Below, one piece after another: positions 18,920 through 27,803 of a stretch of DNA of 64,000 bases (its first letter is position 1; each line of letters starts with the position of its first letter). The notes under the pieces are model-generated. The model did not search any database and was not told the DNA's origin. It was given only the letters and a program-made list of their open reading frames with translations. The translations under genes and the position numbers were made by a program. The stretch is taken from positions 2,232,001 to 2,296,000 of the forward strand of contig NC_007908.1 of NCBI RefSeq assembly GCF_000013605.1. The letters are read 5' to 3'. Source of the stretch: Rhodoferax ferrireducens T118. Its GTDB lineage: Bacteria; Pseudomonadota; Gammaproteobacteria; Burkholderiales; Burkholderiaceae_C.

Positions 18920-19654
18920 GTGGCAGGACACAGTAAATGGGCCAATATTCAGCACCGCAAGGGCCGCCAGGACGAGAAGCGGGGCAAGGTCTGGACCCGA
19001 ATCATCCGTGAAATCACGGTGGCGGCGCGCGCCGGCGGCGCTGACCTTGGCACCAACCCGCGCCTGCGCCTGGCGGTGGAGCGCGCCAAGGCGGCCAACA
19101 TGCCGGCGGACCGCATCAAGTACAACATTGACAAGGCCAGCGGCACGCTCGAAGGGGTGCAGTACGAGGAGATTCGCTACGAAGGCTACGGCATCGGCGG
19201 TGCGGCGATCCTGGTGGACACCATGACCGACAACAAGGTGCGCACCGTGGCTGAAGTGCGCCACGCTTTTGCGAAATTTGGCGGCAACATGGGCGCGGAA
19301 GGCTCGGTGGCGTTCCAGTTCAAACACTGCGGCCAGTTGATTTTTGCACCCGGCACCAATGAAGACAAGGTGATGGAAGTGGCGCTGGAATCGGGTGCCG
19401 AAGATGTGATCACCGATGACGATGGTGCCATCGAAGTGCTGACCGCTTACCCGGATTTTGAGGCCGTCAAGAATGCGCTGGAAGCCGCGGGCTTGAAACC
19501 GGAGGCGGCCGATGTGACCATGCGCGCCGAAAACCCGATTGAACTCACCGGCGACGATGCGGTGCGGATGCAGAAATTGCTCGATGCGCTGGAAGATCTG
19601 GACGACGTGCAGGAGATTTATCACAACGCAGAGATTGACGCCGAAGCCCTATGA
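18920..19654 (+). CDS. yebC: YebC/PmpR-family protein
   Basis: A 244-residue member of the YebC/TACO1 family, starting at GTG with GAAGGA upstream. The N-terminus [23 protein letters not shown] and the YEGYGIGG segment are diagnostic. Members bind DNA as regulators, and YebC types have more recently been linked to translation of proline-rich stretches. Its stop overlaps the purD start by four bases (ATGA), beginning the tightly overlapping run yebC-purD-hemF-nadD-rsfS. Confidence 0.94.
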
Positions 19655-20967
19655 ATATTCTCGTGATTGGCGGAGGTGGCCGTGAACATGCCATGGCCTG
19701 GAAGCTGGCGCAGTCGCCCAAGGCGCAGAAGGTGTTTGTCGCGCCGGGCAACGCGGGGACAGTGCTGGACAAACGCATTGAGAACATCAACATCACGGAT
19801 GTGCAGCAACTGCGGGCCTGGGCTCTTGACAACAAGATTGCGCTGACGGTGGTCGGACCCGAAGTGCCGCTGGCCGCCGGGGTGGTTGATGAGTTTCGCA
19901 AACACGGTCTGCGCGTGTTTGGGCCGACCCAGGCTGCTGCCCAACTGGAGAGCTCCAAAGCCTTCTCCAAGGCTTTCATGAAGCGCCACGGCATCCCGAC
20001 GGCTGAGTACGAGACCTTTGTTGACCCGGTGGCTGCGCATGCCTACCTGGAGCAAAAGGGCGCGCCTATCGTCGTCAAGGCCGACGGCCTGGCCGCAGGC
20101 AAGGGCGTGGTGGTGGCTCTGAGTCTGGCCGAGGCGCACGCAGCGGTCGACTTCATGCTGGCAGACGGCACTCCGGGTGTCACCCACAACCCGGGCGCGG
20201 ACGGTCCAGCCGTGCCGCGGGTCGTCATCGAGGAATTTTTGCTCGGCGAAGAAGCCAGTTTCATCGTGATGGTGGACGGCAAAAATGTGCTGGCGCTGGC
20301 CACCAGCCAGGACCACAAGCGCCTGCTGGATGATGATCTGGGGCCCAACACCGGTGGCATGGGTGCGTATTCACCGGCGCCGGTGGTGACGCCCGATGTG
20401 CACGCCCGCACCATGCGTGAAATCATTTTGCCGACCATCCGTGGCATGGAAAAAGACGGCATTCCGTACACCGGTTTTTTGTACGCCGGCTTGATGATCA
20501 ATGCCGAAGGCCACCCCAAGACGCTCGAATTCAACTGCCGCATGGGCGACCCCGAAACCCAGCCGATCTTGCTGCGCCTCAAGTCTGATCTGGTGGAGGT
20601 GATGCTGGCCGCCACCGAGCCGGGTCCGCACGGCAAGCTCGACCAGATTGAGCTGCAGTGGGATCGTCGCACGGCACTGGGCGTGGTGCTGGCGGCGCAG
20701 GGTTACCCGCTGCAGCCGCGCAAGGGCGATGTGATTACCGGCCTGCCCAAGGAAACCGAAGATGCGGTTGTGTTTCATGCCGGCACCGCGATGCAGGGTG
20801 ATGACGTGGTCACCGCCGGTGGCCGGGTCCTGTGTGTGACGGTGCTGGCGGACAACGTGCGCCAGGCCCAAGCCCGCGCCTACGAAGTGGCGCTGGGGAT
20901 TCACTTTGAGGGCATGCAATACCGCAAGGACATCGGTCACCGCGCAGTCAAGGGAGCGGCGGCGTGA
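19651..20967 (+). CDS. purD: Phosphoribosylamine--glycine ligase
   Basis: A 438-residue ATP-grasp enzyme forming glycinamide ribonucleotide in purine synthesis. It shows the N-terminal [18 protein letters not shown], the ATP-grasp [15 protein letters not shown], and the signature RMGDPETQ. Length is as in E. coli (429). It starts within the yebC stop (ATGA) and its own stop overlaps the GTG of hemF (GTGA), so translational coupling on both sides is likely. Confidence 0.97.
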
Positions 20968-21896
20968 GCGCAGTGGCCGTGGGCAGCGCGCACACCGAAG
21001 CGGTCAGCAGTTATCTGCAAGGTTTGCAGGCGCGTATTACCGCGGCGATTGCGGACATCGACGACACGGCATTTTTGCTTGACGCGTGGCAAAAGCCAGC
21101 GGGCGAGTTGTTGCAAGGCAAGGGCATCACGCAGATTCTGGAAGGGGGTCCGGTTTTCGAGCGGGCCGGCTGCGGATTTTCCAAAGTGAGCGGCCCCCGG
21201 TTGCCGCCTTCGGCTACACAGCATCGCCCCGAGTTGGCGGGTGCGCCGTTTGACGCGATGGGCGTGTCGCTGGTGTTTCATCCGCGCAACCCTTTTGTGC
21301 CCACCGTGCACATGAACGTGCGCATGCTGGCGGCAAAAGCGGCTGACGGCACGCAGGTGTGCTGGTTTGGCGGCGGCATGGACCTGACGCCGTATTACGG
21401 GTTTGAAGAAGACGTGCGGCATTTTCACAGCACCTGCAAAGCCACGTTGGCGCCGTTTGGTGACGACAAATACCCGCGTTTCAAGACCTGGTGTGATGAC
21501 TACTTCTACCTGAAGCACCGCGCCGAGCCGCGCGGCGTGGGTGGCATCTTTTTTGATGATTTTTCCGAGCTGGGGTTTGAGGGCAGTCTGGCCATGATGC
21601 AGGCAGTCGGCGATTCGTTTTTGAACGCCTATTTGCCCATTGTCGAACGCCGAAAAAATACGGTTTATGGTAAGCGCGAGCGCGAATTTCAGCTTTATCG
21701 GCGCGGTCGCTATGTCGAGTTCAATCTGGTGTGGGACCGTGGCACGCACTTTGGCCTGCAGTCGGGCGGGCGCACGGAATCCATTTTGCTGTCGATGCCG
21801 CCGCTGGCGAGCTGGTCGTATCAGAACGTGCCCGCAGCGGGTTCGCCGGAGGCCGAGTTGTACACCCGCTTTCTGCTGCGCCGGGATTGGGTTTGA
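20964..21896 (+). CDS. hemF: Oxygen-dependent coproporphyrinogen III oxidase
   Basis: A 310-residue enzyme that decarboxylates coproporphyrinogen III to protoporphyrinogen IX using oxygen, in haem synthesis. Signature [15 protein letters not shown] and [26 protein letters not shown] are intact, and [16 protein letters not shown] lies near the C-terminus. It begins at a GTG overlapping the purD stop. nadD follows after one base. Confidence 0.96.
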   Translation: MSAVAVGSAHTEAVSSYLQGLQARITAAIADIDDTAFLLDAWQKPAGELLQGKGITQILEGGPVFERAGCGFSKVSGPRLPPSATQHRPELAGAPFDAMGVSLVFHPRNPFVPTVHMNVRMLAAKAADGTQVCWFGGGMDLTPYYGFEEDVRHFHSTCKATLAPFGDDKYPRFKTWCDDYFYLKHRAEPRGVGGIFFDDFSELGFEGSLAMMQAVGDSFLNAYLPIVERRKNTVYGKREREFQLYRRGRYVEFNLVWDRGTHFGLQSGGRTESILLSMPPLASWSYQNVPAAGSPEAELYTRFLLRRDWV

Positions 21897-21897
21897 G

Positions 21898-22494
21898 GTG
21901 AAGCGCATCGGTGTCTTTGGCGGTGCGTTTGACCCCCCGCATGTGGCCCATGCGGCGTTGGTCAAGGCGGCGCTGGCCGAGTTGCAACTTGATGAGTTGC
22001 GCGTGGTCCCGACCGGCGAAGCCTGGCACAAGACGCGGACTCTGAGCCCGGCGCCACACCGCCTGGCCATGGCGCAACTGGCATTTGCCGAGCTGCCGCA
22101 CGTGGTGGTTGATCCGCGAGAACTCGAGCGCGTCGGCCCGAGCTACACGGTGGATACTTTGCGTGAGTTCAAGGCGCTGTGGCCGACGGCCGAGTTCTTT
22201 TTGATTCTGGGCGAAGACCAGGCGCAAGCCTTGCCAAGTTGGCATGATTGGCAGGAGATTTTGCAACTTGCTATAATTTGCGTAGCTACCCGCGCTTGTT
22301 CGACGGGGGCTGGAGCCAAATTTGATCTAGAAACTACGCATAAATCGAGATTCCGGCGACTCCTCATGCCCGCTTTAAATGTCAGCGCAACCGACATTCG
22401 GGCCCGATTTGCCGCACATCTAAGCGTTGCCGATATGGTTTTTGAGCCTGTTGCACGTTATATTGCCCACCACCACCTTTACCAGACTGCTTGA
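21898..22494 (+). CDS. nadD: Nicotinate-nucleotide adenylyltransferase with repeat-derived insert
   Basis: About 198 residues, starting at GTG one base after the hemF stop. It adenylates nicotinate mononucleotide to deamido-NAD. N-terminal GVFGGAFDPPHVAH carries the nucleotidyltransferase motif with HVAH in place of HxGH; VSATDIR near the C-terminus is the ISSTxxR motif. Between LQLA and NVSATDIR about 30 residues (IICVATRACSTGAGAKFDL...) are encoded by repeat copy R4, read in frame. The gene is otherwise intact, so the insert probably sits in a tolerated loop. Its last base is shared with the rsfS ATG. Confidence 0.9.
   Translation: MKRIGVFGGAFDPPHVAHAALVKAALAELQLDELRVVPTGEAWHKTRTLSPAPHRLAMAQLAFAELPHVVVDPRELERVGPSYTVDTLREFKALWPTAEFFLILGEDQAQALPSWHDWQEILQLAIICVATRACSTGAGAKFDLETTHKSRFRRLLMPALNVSATDIRARFAAHLSVADMVFEPVARYIAHHHLYQTA
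22248..22277 (+). promoter_or_regulatory. Candidate sigma-70 promoter inside nadD
   Basis: TTGGCA (22248-22253), an 18-base spacer and a perfect TATAAT (22272-22277) read toward rsfS-rlmH-maf-rng. The -10 hexamer is supplied by repeat copy R4 (GCTATAATTTGC), so the repeat may have created an internal promoter. Transcription from it is inference. Confidence 0.45.
22269..22326. repeat. Repeat family copy R4, inside the nadD reading frame
   Basis: GCTATAATTTGCGTAGCTACCCGCG followed by CGACGGGGGCTGGAGCC is the reverse arrangement of R1, R2 and R6: AT-rich hairpin half first, then the CGGGGGCTNGAGCC block. It is translated as part of NadD and contains no stop in that frame. Confidence 0.6.
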
Positions 22495-23279
22495 TGACTA
22501 CCACTACCTTCTCCACCATCGCCAAAAAAGACATCCAAAAACTCCAACGTGCCATAGTTGATGGCCTCGAAGATGTCAAAGCCCAGGACATTGTGGTCTT
22601 TGATACCGAACACCTGTCCGCCTTGTTTGAGCGGGTCATCATTGCCTCGGGCACGTCGAACCGGCAAACCAAGGCGCTGGCCGCCAGCGTGCGCGATGCG
22701 GTGCGGGATGCCGGTTTTGCCAAGCCACGCATGGAAGGCGAGACCAATGGCGAGTGGATCATTGTGGATTGCGGCCAAGCGGTGGTGCACATCATGCAGC
22801 CCAATTTTCGACAGTACTACAACCTGGAAGAATTGTGGGGCGACAAACCGGTGCGACTCAAATTCGGCGCGGCAAAGCCGGTCGTGAAGGAAGCGGCCAA
22901 ACCGGTCAAAGAGGTGAAGGCTGTTAAAGCCGTTAGAGCAGTCGCTCAACCGATAGCGGATATCAGGCGCTCCAACGCCGCCAAGAAGGGTGTGGCCGAG
23001 GCATTCCCGTCCAAAGCACAGCTGCAAAAGGCGGCGTTGGCGGCCAAGTCGGCGGCGGCAAAGGTACCGGCAAAAAAAGTAGCTGCCAAAAAGGCGCCAG
23101 CCAAAGTGAGCGCTGCGGTGACCACTCCGAGAGTCGCTCCCAAACCCGCTGCCAAGGTGGCTGTGAAGAAAGTCATCGTCAACGATCCGGCCAAGAAAGT
23201 GGCTGCAAAGAAGGTGGTGGCCAAAGCCGCAGTCGCCAAAAAAGCACCGGCCAAGAAGACGGCTGTGCGCAAAGCCTGA
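22494..23279 (+). CDS. rsfS: Ribosomal silencing factor RsfS with long basic Lys/Ala tail
   Basis: About 261 residues, twice the usual RsfS length. Residues 1-124 are a normal RsfS/DUF143 domain (DIQKLQRAIVDGLEDVKAQDIVVFDT, RMEGETNGEWIIVDCGQAVVHIM, YYNLEELW), which binds ribosomal protein L14 (uL14) and blocks subunit joining in starvation. From about 125 to the end the protein is Lys/Ala/Val/Pro-rich with repeated PAKK, AAKK and VAKK blocks, like a histone-H1 or AlgP-type tail, and should be disordered and strongly positive. The ATG shares one base with the nadD stop. Confidence 0.93.
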   Translation: MTTTTFSTIAKKDIQKLQRAIVDGLEDVKAQDIVVFDTEHLSALFERVIIASGTSNRQTKALAASVRDAVRDAGFAKPRMEGETNGEWIIVDCGQAVVHIMQPNFRQYYNLEELWGDKPVRLKFGAAKPVVKEAAKPVKEVKAVKAVRAVAQPIADIRRSNAAKKGVAEAFPSKAQLQKAALAAKSAAAKVPAKKVAAKKAPAKVSAAVTTPRVAPKPAAKVAVKKVIVNDPAKKVAAKKVVAKAAVAKKAPAKKTAVRKA

Positions 23280-23288
23280 CGGATTCTT

Positions 23289-23756
23289 GTGCGGTTGGTG
23301 ATTGTTGCGGTCGGCCAAAGGGTGCCGGACTGGGCGCAGACAGCGTGGGACGATTACGCCAAACGCTTTCCCTTCGAGCTCAAAGTTGAACTCAAAGCCG
23401 TCAAGACTGAGCCGCGCGGCTCCAAGACGGTAGAGGCCTTGGTTGCGGCAGAGCGGGGGCGCATAGAGGCGGCATTGCCCAAAGGCTGCCGTATCGTGGC
23501 GCTGGACGAACGCGGCACCCCTTTGACCACTTTGGCTCTGGCCGCCAAGCTGCAAAACTGGCAGCTGGAAAGCGACGACGTGGCGCTGGTCATTGGCGGG
23601 CCCGATGGGCTTGACCCGGCGTTCAAACAGGCAGCGCATGAGCGCATTCGCCTGTCCGACCTGACGCTGCCGCACGCCATGGTCCGGGTGTTGTTGATTG
23701 AGCAGCTGTACCGTGCCTGGTCGATCAATGCCAACCATCCCTATCATCGTGAGTGA
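23289..23756 (+). CDS. rlmH: 23S rRNA (pseudouridine1915-N3)-methyltransferase
   Basis: A 155-residue SPOUT-class methyltransferase starting at GTG, nine bases after rsf[21 protein letters not shown], the SAM-binding IGGPDGLD and the C-terminal [20 protein letters not shown]...NHPYHRE are all diagnostic. It methylates pseudouridine 1915 in helix 69 of 23S rRNA on the assembled ribosome. The rsfS-rlmH pairing is the usual one in bacteria. Confidence 0.96.
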   Translation: MRLVIVAVGQRVPDWAQTAWDDYAKRFPFELKVELKAVKTEPRGSKTVEALVAAERGRIEAALPKGCRIVALDERGTPLTTLALAAKLQNWQLESDDVALVIGGPDGLDPAFKQAAHERIRLSDLTLPHAMVRVLLIEQLYRAWSINANHPYHRE

Positions 23757-23787
23757 TATTTCAAGGTCTTTGCCGTGAGTAGTTTCA

Positions 23788-24390
23788 GTGAGTGAGTTTA
23801 TTTACCTCGCCTCGCAAAGCCCAAGGCGCAGCCAGTTGCTGGCGCTGCTGGGCGTGCGCCATGAGCTGCTATTGCCTGATGCCGATGAAGACGCAGAAGC
23901 GCTGGAAGCCGTGTTACCCAACGAGGCTCCGGCCGCTTACGTCAAACGGGTGACGCAGCTGAAGCTGGACGCGGCGTTGCAGCGACTCAAACGTCGGGGT
24001 CTGCCGGCGGCGCCGGTGCTCTGCTCGGATACCACGGTGGCCCTGGGGCGCAAGATTTTTGGAAAACCCACTGATGCTGCTGACGCCACGCGCATGTTGA
24101 AGGAGCTTTCCAACACCACGCACCGTGTCTTGACCGCAGTGGCGCTCGGCACCGCACGCAAACGCGAGCAGGTACTGTGCGAGTCGCGCGTGACTTTTTC
24201 GGCCATGAGCTCGCGCCAGATTCAGACCTATGCCGCATCGGGTGAGCCCTTGGGCAAGGCGGGTGCTTACGCCGTGCAGGGCAGGGCGGCGGCGTTTATT
24301 TCGCACATGAGTGGGAGCTACTCTGGCATCATGGGGCTGCCGATGTTTGAGACGGCACAGTTGCTGCAGTCATTCGGTTTCAAGGTTTAA
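23788..24390 (+). CDS. Maf-family nucleoside triphosphate pyrophosphatase (YhdE-like)
   Basis: A 200-residue Maf/HAM1-like protein starting at GTG. It has FIYLASQSPRRSQLL at the N-terminus, ADEDAEA, CSDTTVALG with the catalytic Asp, and GKAGAYAVQGRAA...GSYSGIMGLPMFET at the end. YhdE-type Maf proteins hydrolyse dTTP/UTP and modified nucleotides to monophosphates and can affect septum formation. It sits immediately before rng, a widespread arrangement (maf-rng). Confidence 0.92.
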   Translation: MSEFIYLASQSPRRSQLLALLGVRHELLLPDADEDAEALEAVLPNEAPAAYVKRVTQLKLDAALQRLKRRGLPAAPVLCSDTTVALGRKIFGKPTDAADATRMLKELSNTTHRVLTAVALGTARKREQVLCESRVTFSAMSSRQIQTYAASGEPLGKAGAYAVQGRAAAFISHMSGSYSGIMGLPMFETAQLLQSFGFKV

Positions 24391-24401
24391 ACAGGCCCTC
24401 C

Positions 24402-25877
24402 ATGCAAGAAGACATTTTGATCAACTGGTCGCCGCAGGAAACCCGGGTTGCCATTGTTGAAAACGGCGCGCTGCAGGAACTGCTCGTTGAGCGCACGCTG
24501 GAGCGTGGGCTGGTCGGCAATGTCTATCTGGGCAAGGTCGTTCGCGTGCTCCCGGGCATGCAGTCGGCGTTTATCGACATCGGGCTGGAGCGGGCTGCGT
24601 TTTTGCATGTGGCCGATGTCTGGCACCGCCAGCCCGAGGGTGAACCCCCGAGCATGGTGCGCAACACGCAGCCTCAGATCCCGATTGAAAAGCAGGTGTT
24701 TGAGGGCCAGGTGCTGCTGGTGCAGGTCATCAAGGACCCGATTGGCACCAAAGGCGCGCGGCTGTCCACGCAGATCAGCATTGCCGGGCGCATGCTGGTT
24801 TTCTTGCCACAGGATGACCATGTCGGGGTGTCGCAAAAAATCCCGCAAAACCAGCGCGACGAACTGCGCACGCGCCTGCAGCAGCTGGTGGGCACCGAAG
24901 GTGGCGGATTCATTTTGCGCACCAATGGAGAAGACGCCTCGGACCTGGAGCTGTCGGACGACATCGGTTATTTGCGTAAAGCCTGGGCCCGCATCAAGGG
25001 TGCCTCGGTACGGCTGCCGCCTCTGTCGTTGTTGCACCAGGACTTGAATTTGCTGCAACGGGTGCTGCGGGACCTGGTGTGTGAAAACACCCAGACCATC
25101 AAGGTCGATTCACGGGAACAGTTTGAAGCGCTCAAGGCCTTTGGTCTTGAATTCATGCCGGCCGCCGCCGAGAAGTTGCAGCACTACAAGGGTGAGCGGC
25201 CCATCTTTGACCTGTATGCCATTGACGAAGAAATTGCCAAGGCGCTGGGGCGTCGGGTGGATCTGAAGTCCGGCGGTTATTTGATCGTGGACCAGACCGA
25301 AGCCTTGACCACGGTGGATGTGAACACGGGCGGTTTTGTTGGCGCGCGCAATTTTGACGACACCATTTTCAAGACCAACCTGGAAGCCGCTCAGGCGATT
25401 GCACGGCAACTCCGATTGCGCAACCTGGGCGGCATCATCATCGTGGACTTCATTGACATGGTGCGCGAAGACCATCGCGAGGCGGTGTTGGCTGAAATCC
25501 GCAAGCAGCTGTCGCGCGACCGTGTCAAGACCATGGCCGGTGGTTTTTCGCAGCTCGGCCTGGTCGAGATGACGCGCAAACGCACCCGTGAATCGCTGGC
25601 TCATATGCTGTGCGAACCGTGCCCCACCTGCGAAGGCAAAGGCATCGTCAAGACTGCGCGCACAGTGGCCTACAACATCTTTCGCGAGATTTTGCGCGAG
25701 GCACGCCAGTTCAACCCGCGCGAATTTCGGGTGATTGCTTCCCCCAAAGTGATTGAGCTGTTTCTGGATGAAGAAAGCCAGCACCTGGCGGGCTTGAGTG
25801 AGTTCATTGGCAAGCCGGTGTCGCTGCAGAGCGAGAGCGCCATGGGGCAGGAGCAGTACGATATTGTGTTGCTTTGA
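24402..25877 (+). CDS. rng: Ribonuclease G
   Basis: A 491-residue endoribonuclease (CafA) of the RNase E/G family that matures the 5' end of 16S rRNA and degrades some mRNAs. The N-terminal EDILINWSPQETRVAIVENG, an S1 domain (about 39-128), the catalytic Asp pair in TVDVNTGGF and IIVDFIDM, and the zinc-link CEPCPTCEGKG are all present. The final codons (FIGKPVSLQSES...YDIVLL) reappear in diverged form at 26957-27032, after the next gene. Confidence 0.96.
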   Translation: MQEDILINWSPQETRVAIVENGALQELLVERTLERGLVGNVYLGKVVRVLPGMQSAFIDIGLERAAFLHVADVWHRQPEGEPPSMVRNTQPQIPIEKQVFEGQVLLVQVIKDPIGTKGARLSTQISIAGRMLVFLPQDDHVGVSQKIPQNQRDELRTRLQQLVGTEGGGFILRTNGEDASDLELSDDIGYLRKAWARIKGASVRLPPLSLLHQDLNLLQRVLRDLVCENTQTIKVDSREQFEALKAFGLEFMPAAAEKLQHYKGERPIFDLYAIDEEIAKALGRRVDLKSGGYLIVDQTEALTTVDVNTGGFVGARNFDDTIFKTNLEAAQAIARQLRLRNLGGIIIVDFIDMVREDHREAVLAEIRKQLSRDRVKTMAGGFSQLGLVEMTRKRTRESLAHMLCEPCPTCEGKGIVKTARTVAYNIFREILREARQFNPREFRVIASPKVIELFLDEESQHLAGLSEFIGKPVSLQSESAMGQEQYDIVLL

Positions 25878-25966
25878 CTGGGCCAGAAGAAAGCGGCTTG
25901 CCCACTATGGGTACCGGAGACAATCAAAGATCAAAAAAACCCTACCGAATAACGTATTCTTAATTC

Positions 25967-26899
25967 ATGAAAAAAGTTTTTATTACCGAATATGTTGGCC
26001 TCAGCACACGGCTGGAAGCGCTGGCGATGGCCTTCATGATCTCGGAGTATTTTGGCCATGAGGTATGCCTCGATTGGCGTGAGCTCGATGCGCTACACGT
26101 GGTGGGAGCGCACAGACGCGGTCGTGGGCTGTTGGGTCGGCTTAACAGCCTCAAACTACTCGGCGACGCCTCGGAAGGCTTCGACCGCATCCAAAATCAC
26201 GCCAACGTTAACCTGCGCACCCATCACGGTCCGCGCCATCTGCTGCGCAAACTGTACCTGCCAACGGCCCAGCGCGTGAAGCTGCGCCCGGACCTGATCG
26301 CCGTGATACGCGACACGTTCAGCCGGTACGAGAACCGTCCGCTGGTGGGTGTGCACATTCGACGTGGCGACTTTCCATTGATCAGCCCGGATGTGTTTGA
26401 CGTGAACGCCTTCGTCTGGCCCGCCGTGCCCGATTGGTGGTACGAGCATGTGATGAGGCAGATTCAGCAGGCTGTGCCCAACGTGGCCTTTTTTGTGTCG
26501 TGCTCAGGAAGCCTCGACGCTTTCCCGAACCTGCAGAAAAACTTTGATATCTTTGACATGCCCGCTGAATCTCCTTACACCCATTTTGGCGCCGGCCATG
26601 TCTCAGCCCGTCACCCCGCTGCCGACCTGTTTGCGCTGGGCTGCTGCGACACGCTGATAGGTTCACCCTGTTCCACTTTTACTCACTATGCGGCCAACAT
26701 GCTTGGGCGTCCCACCCAGATTTTCGTGCCACCGGCATACAAAATGTTTAAATCTCAGCCGGAGTTCTCGAAGGTCAGCCTGCATGGTCATGGCGCCGCC
26801 GACTGGTACGCCGCCTGTCGCACCGGGCAGGGCCTGGAGACGGTGACAGACGCTGGCTCATTACAGATCACGAACGGTGCGTTCGTGGACTGGATGTGA
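25967..26899 (+). CDS. Putative fucosyltransferase-fold glycosyltransferase (GT11/GT23-like)
   Basis: A 310-residue protein of uncertain function. The clearest motif is GVHIRRGDFP (about residues 124-133), matching the HxRRGD motif of alpha-1,2- and alpha-1,6-fucosyltransferases (GT11, GT23/NodZ). A C-terminal segment LFALGCCDTLIGSPCSTFTHYAANMLG resembles their second conserved motif (D...I.S.STFS.WA). The N-terminal part (ITEYVGLSTRLEALAMAFM) is like NodZ-type sugar-nucleotide Rossmann starts. It lies between rng and a duplicated rng 3' end, which suggests it arrived by insertion. A role in decorating surface glycan is inferred. Confidence 0.6.
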   Translation: MKKVFITEYVGLSTRLEALAMAFMISEYFGHEVCLDWRELDALHVVGAHRRGRGLLGRLNSLKLLGDASEGFDRIQNHANVNLRTHHGPRHLLRKLYLPTAQRVKLRPDLIAVIRDTFSRYENRPLVGVHIRRGDFPLISPDVFDVNAFVWPAVPDWWYEHVMRQIQQAVPNVAFFVSCSGSLDAFPNLQKNFDIFDMPAESPYTHFGAGHVSARHPAADLFALGCCDTLIGSPCSTFTHYAANMLGRPTQIFVPPAYKMFKSQPEFSKVSLHGHGAADWYAACRTGQGLETVTDAGSLQITNGAFVDWM

Positions 26900-26956
26900 T
26901 GGCATTCGTGTTCAGGGTGTTGCAATGGGGTTCACAAAGTCGTCACCGACTTCGCT

Positions 26957-27032
26957 TTTCATCGGCAAGCCGGTGTCACTGCAGATGGAAAACGCCATGG
27001 GGCAAGAGCAATACGATGTGGTGCTTTTGTAG
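26957..27032 (+). pseudogene. Diverged duplicate of the rng 3' end
   Basis: These 76 bases encode FIGKPVSLQ-MEN-AMGQEQYDVVLL followed by TAG, matching the RNase G C-terminus at 25802-25877 (FIGKPVSLQ-SES-AMGQEQYDIVLL, TGA). Most of the nucleotide differences are silent third-position changes, so the copy looks like it came from the rng gene of a related strain rather than from recent local duplication. The two copies bracket the fucosyltransferase-like gene. Confidence 0.8.
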
Positions 27033-27053
27033 GCCGCGTGGCCTTATTGTTTG

Positions 27054-27803
27054 ATGCCAAATCTTCTCACCGCCAATCTGTCGTCGATTCCCATTCTGAT
27101 GTACCACCAGATTGAGACTGCGCCGCCCAAGGGCGCAGTCTTTCGAAGCCTGTGCGTTTCACCCGGCGACTTCGCCCGCCAGATGGCTTTATTGGACCTG
27201 CTGGGCTACCGCGGACTTTCCATGTCGGCATTGATGCCCTATTTGATGGGCAAGCAGACTGGCAAAGTGGTGGGCCTCACGTTTGATGATGGGTATCTGA
27301 ACAATTTGACCAATGCCTTGCCGGTTCTGACTCGACATGGTTTTTCGTCGACTTGTTATGCAGTAAGCCAGCAACTCGGTAAGAGCAACGAGTGGGACCG
27401 CAAGGTTGGCATCGCGCAAACACCGCTCATGAATGCCTCGCACCTGCGGCAGTGGCTGGCTGGCGGGCAGGAAGTGGGTGCCCATACCCGTCATCATGTG
27501 CGCCTGACGCAAACCGATATGGCGACCTGCATGAAGGAAATTACCCTGTGCAAGTCGGAACTGGAACAGATGACCGACTCCCCCGTGCGGCATTTTTGTT
27601 ATCCCTATGGCGACTACACGGCAGATCATATTGCGATGGCGCGCGCGGCTGGTTTTGACTCCGTGACCACTACGCAGCGCGGCCGTTGCCAGGCGCAGGA
27701 GGATACGATGCAATTGCCGCGGATACCGGTCGTTCGTTCCACCAGTCTGCTAATGCTGTGGCTTAAGGTGGCCACACGCTACGAAGATCGGCGGCGCGCG
27801 TGA
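27054..27803 (+). CDS. Polysaccharide deacetylase family protein (NodB homology)
   Basis: A 249-residue carbohydrate esterase 4-type protein. Motif 1 is LTFDDGYLNN (TFDDG), motif 2 is GAHTRHHVRL (HxxxH metal site), and motif 3 is FCYPYGDYT; ILMYHQIE lies at the N-terminus. No clear signal peptide, so it probably acts on the cytoplasmic side or on a lipid-linked intermediate. It removes N- or O-acetyl groups from a polysaccharide in this family. The ATG follows an in-frame TTG by one codon and is preferred. The stop overlaps the GT4 gene by four bases (GTGA). Confidence 0.88.
   Translation: MPNLLTANLSSIPILMYHQIETAPPKGAVFRSLCVSPGDFARQMALLDLLGYRGLSMSALMPYLMGKQTGKVVGLTFDDGYLNNLTNALPVLTRHGFSSTCYAVSQQLGKSNEWDRKVGIAQTPLMNASHLRQWLAGGQEVGAHTRHHVRLTQTDMATCMKEITLCKSELEQMTDSPVRHFCYPYGDYTADHIAMARAAGFDSVTTTQRGRCQAQEDTMQLPRIPVVRSTSLLMLWLKVATRYEDRRRA

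Noticed and set aside
26957..27032. Second RNase G-like tail as an att site of an integrase-borne island
   Set aside because: No integrase lies nearby and the two ends differ at many silent sites, so homologous recombination or old insertion fits better than recent site-specific integration.
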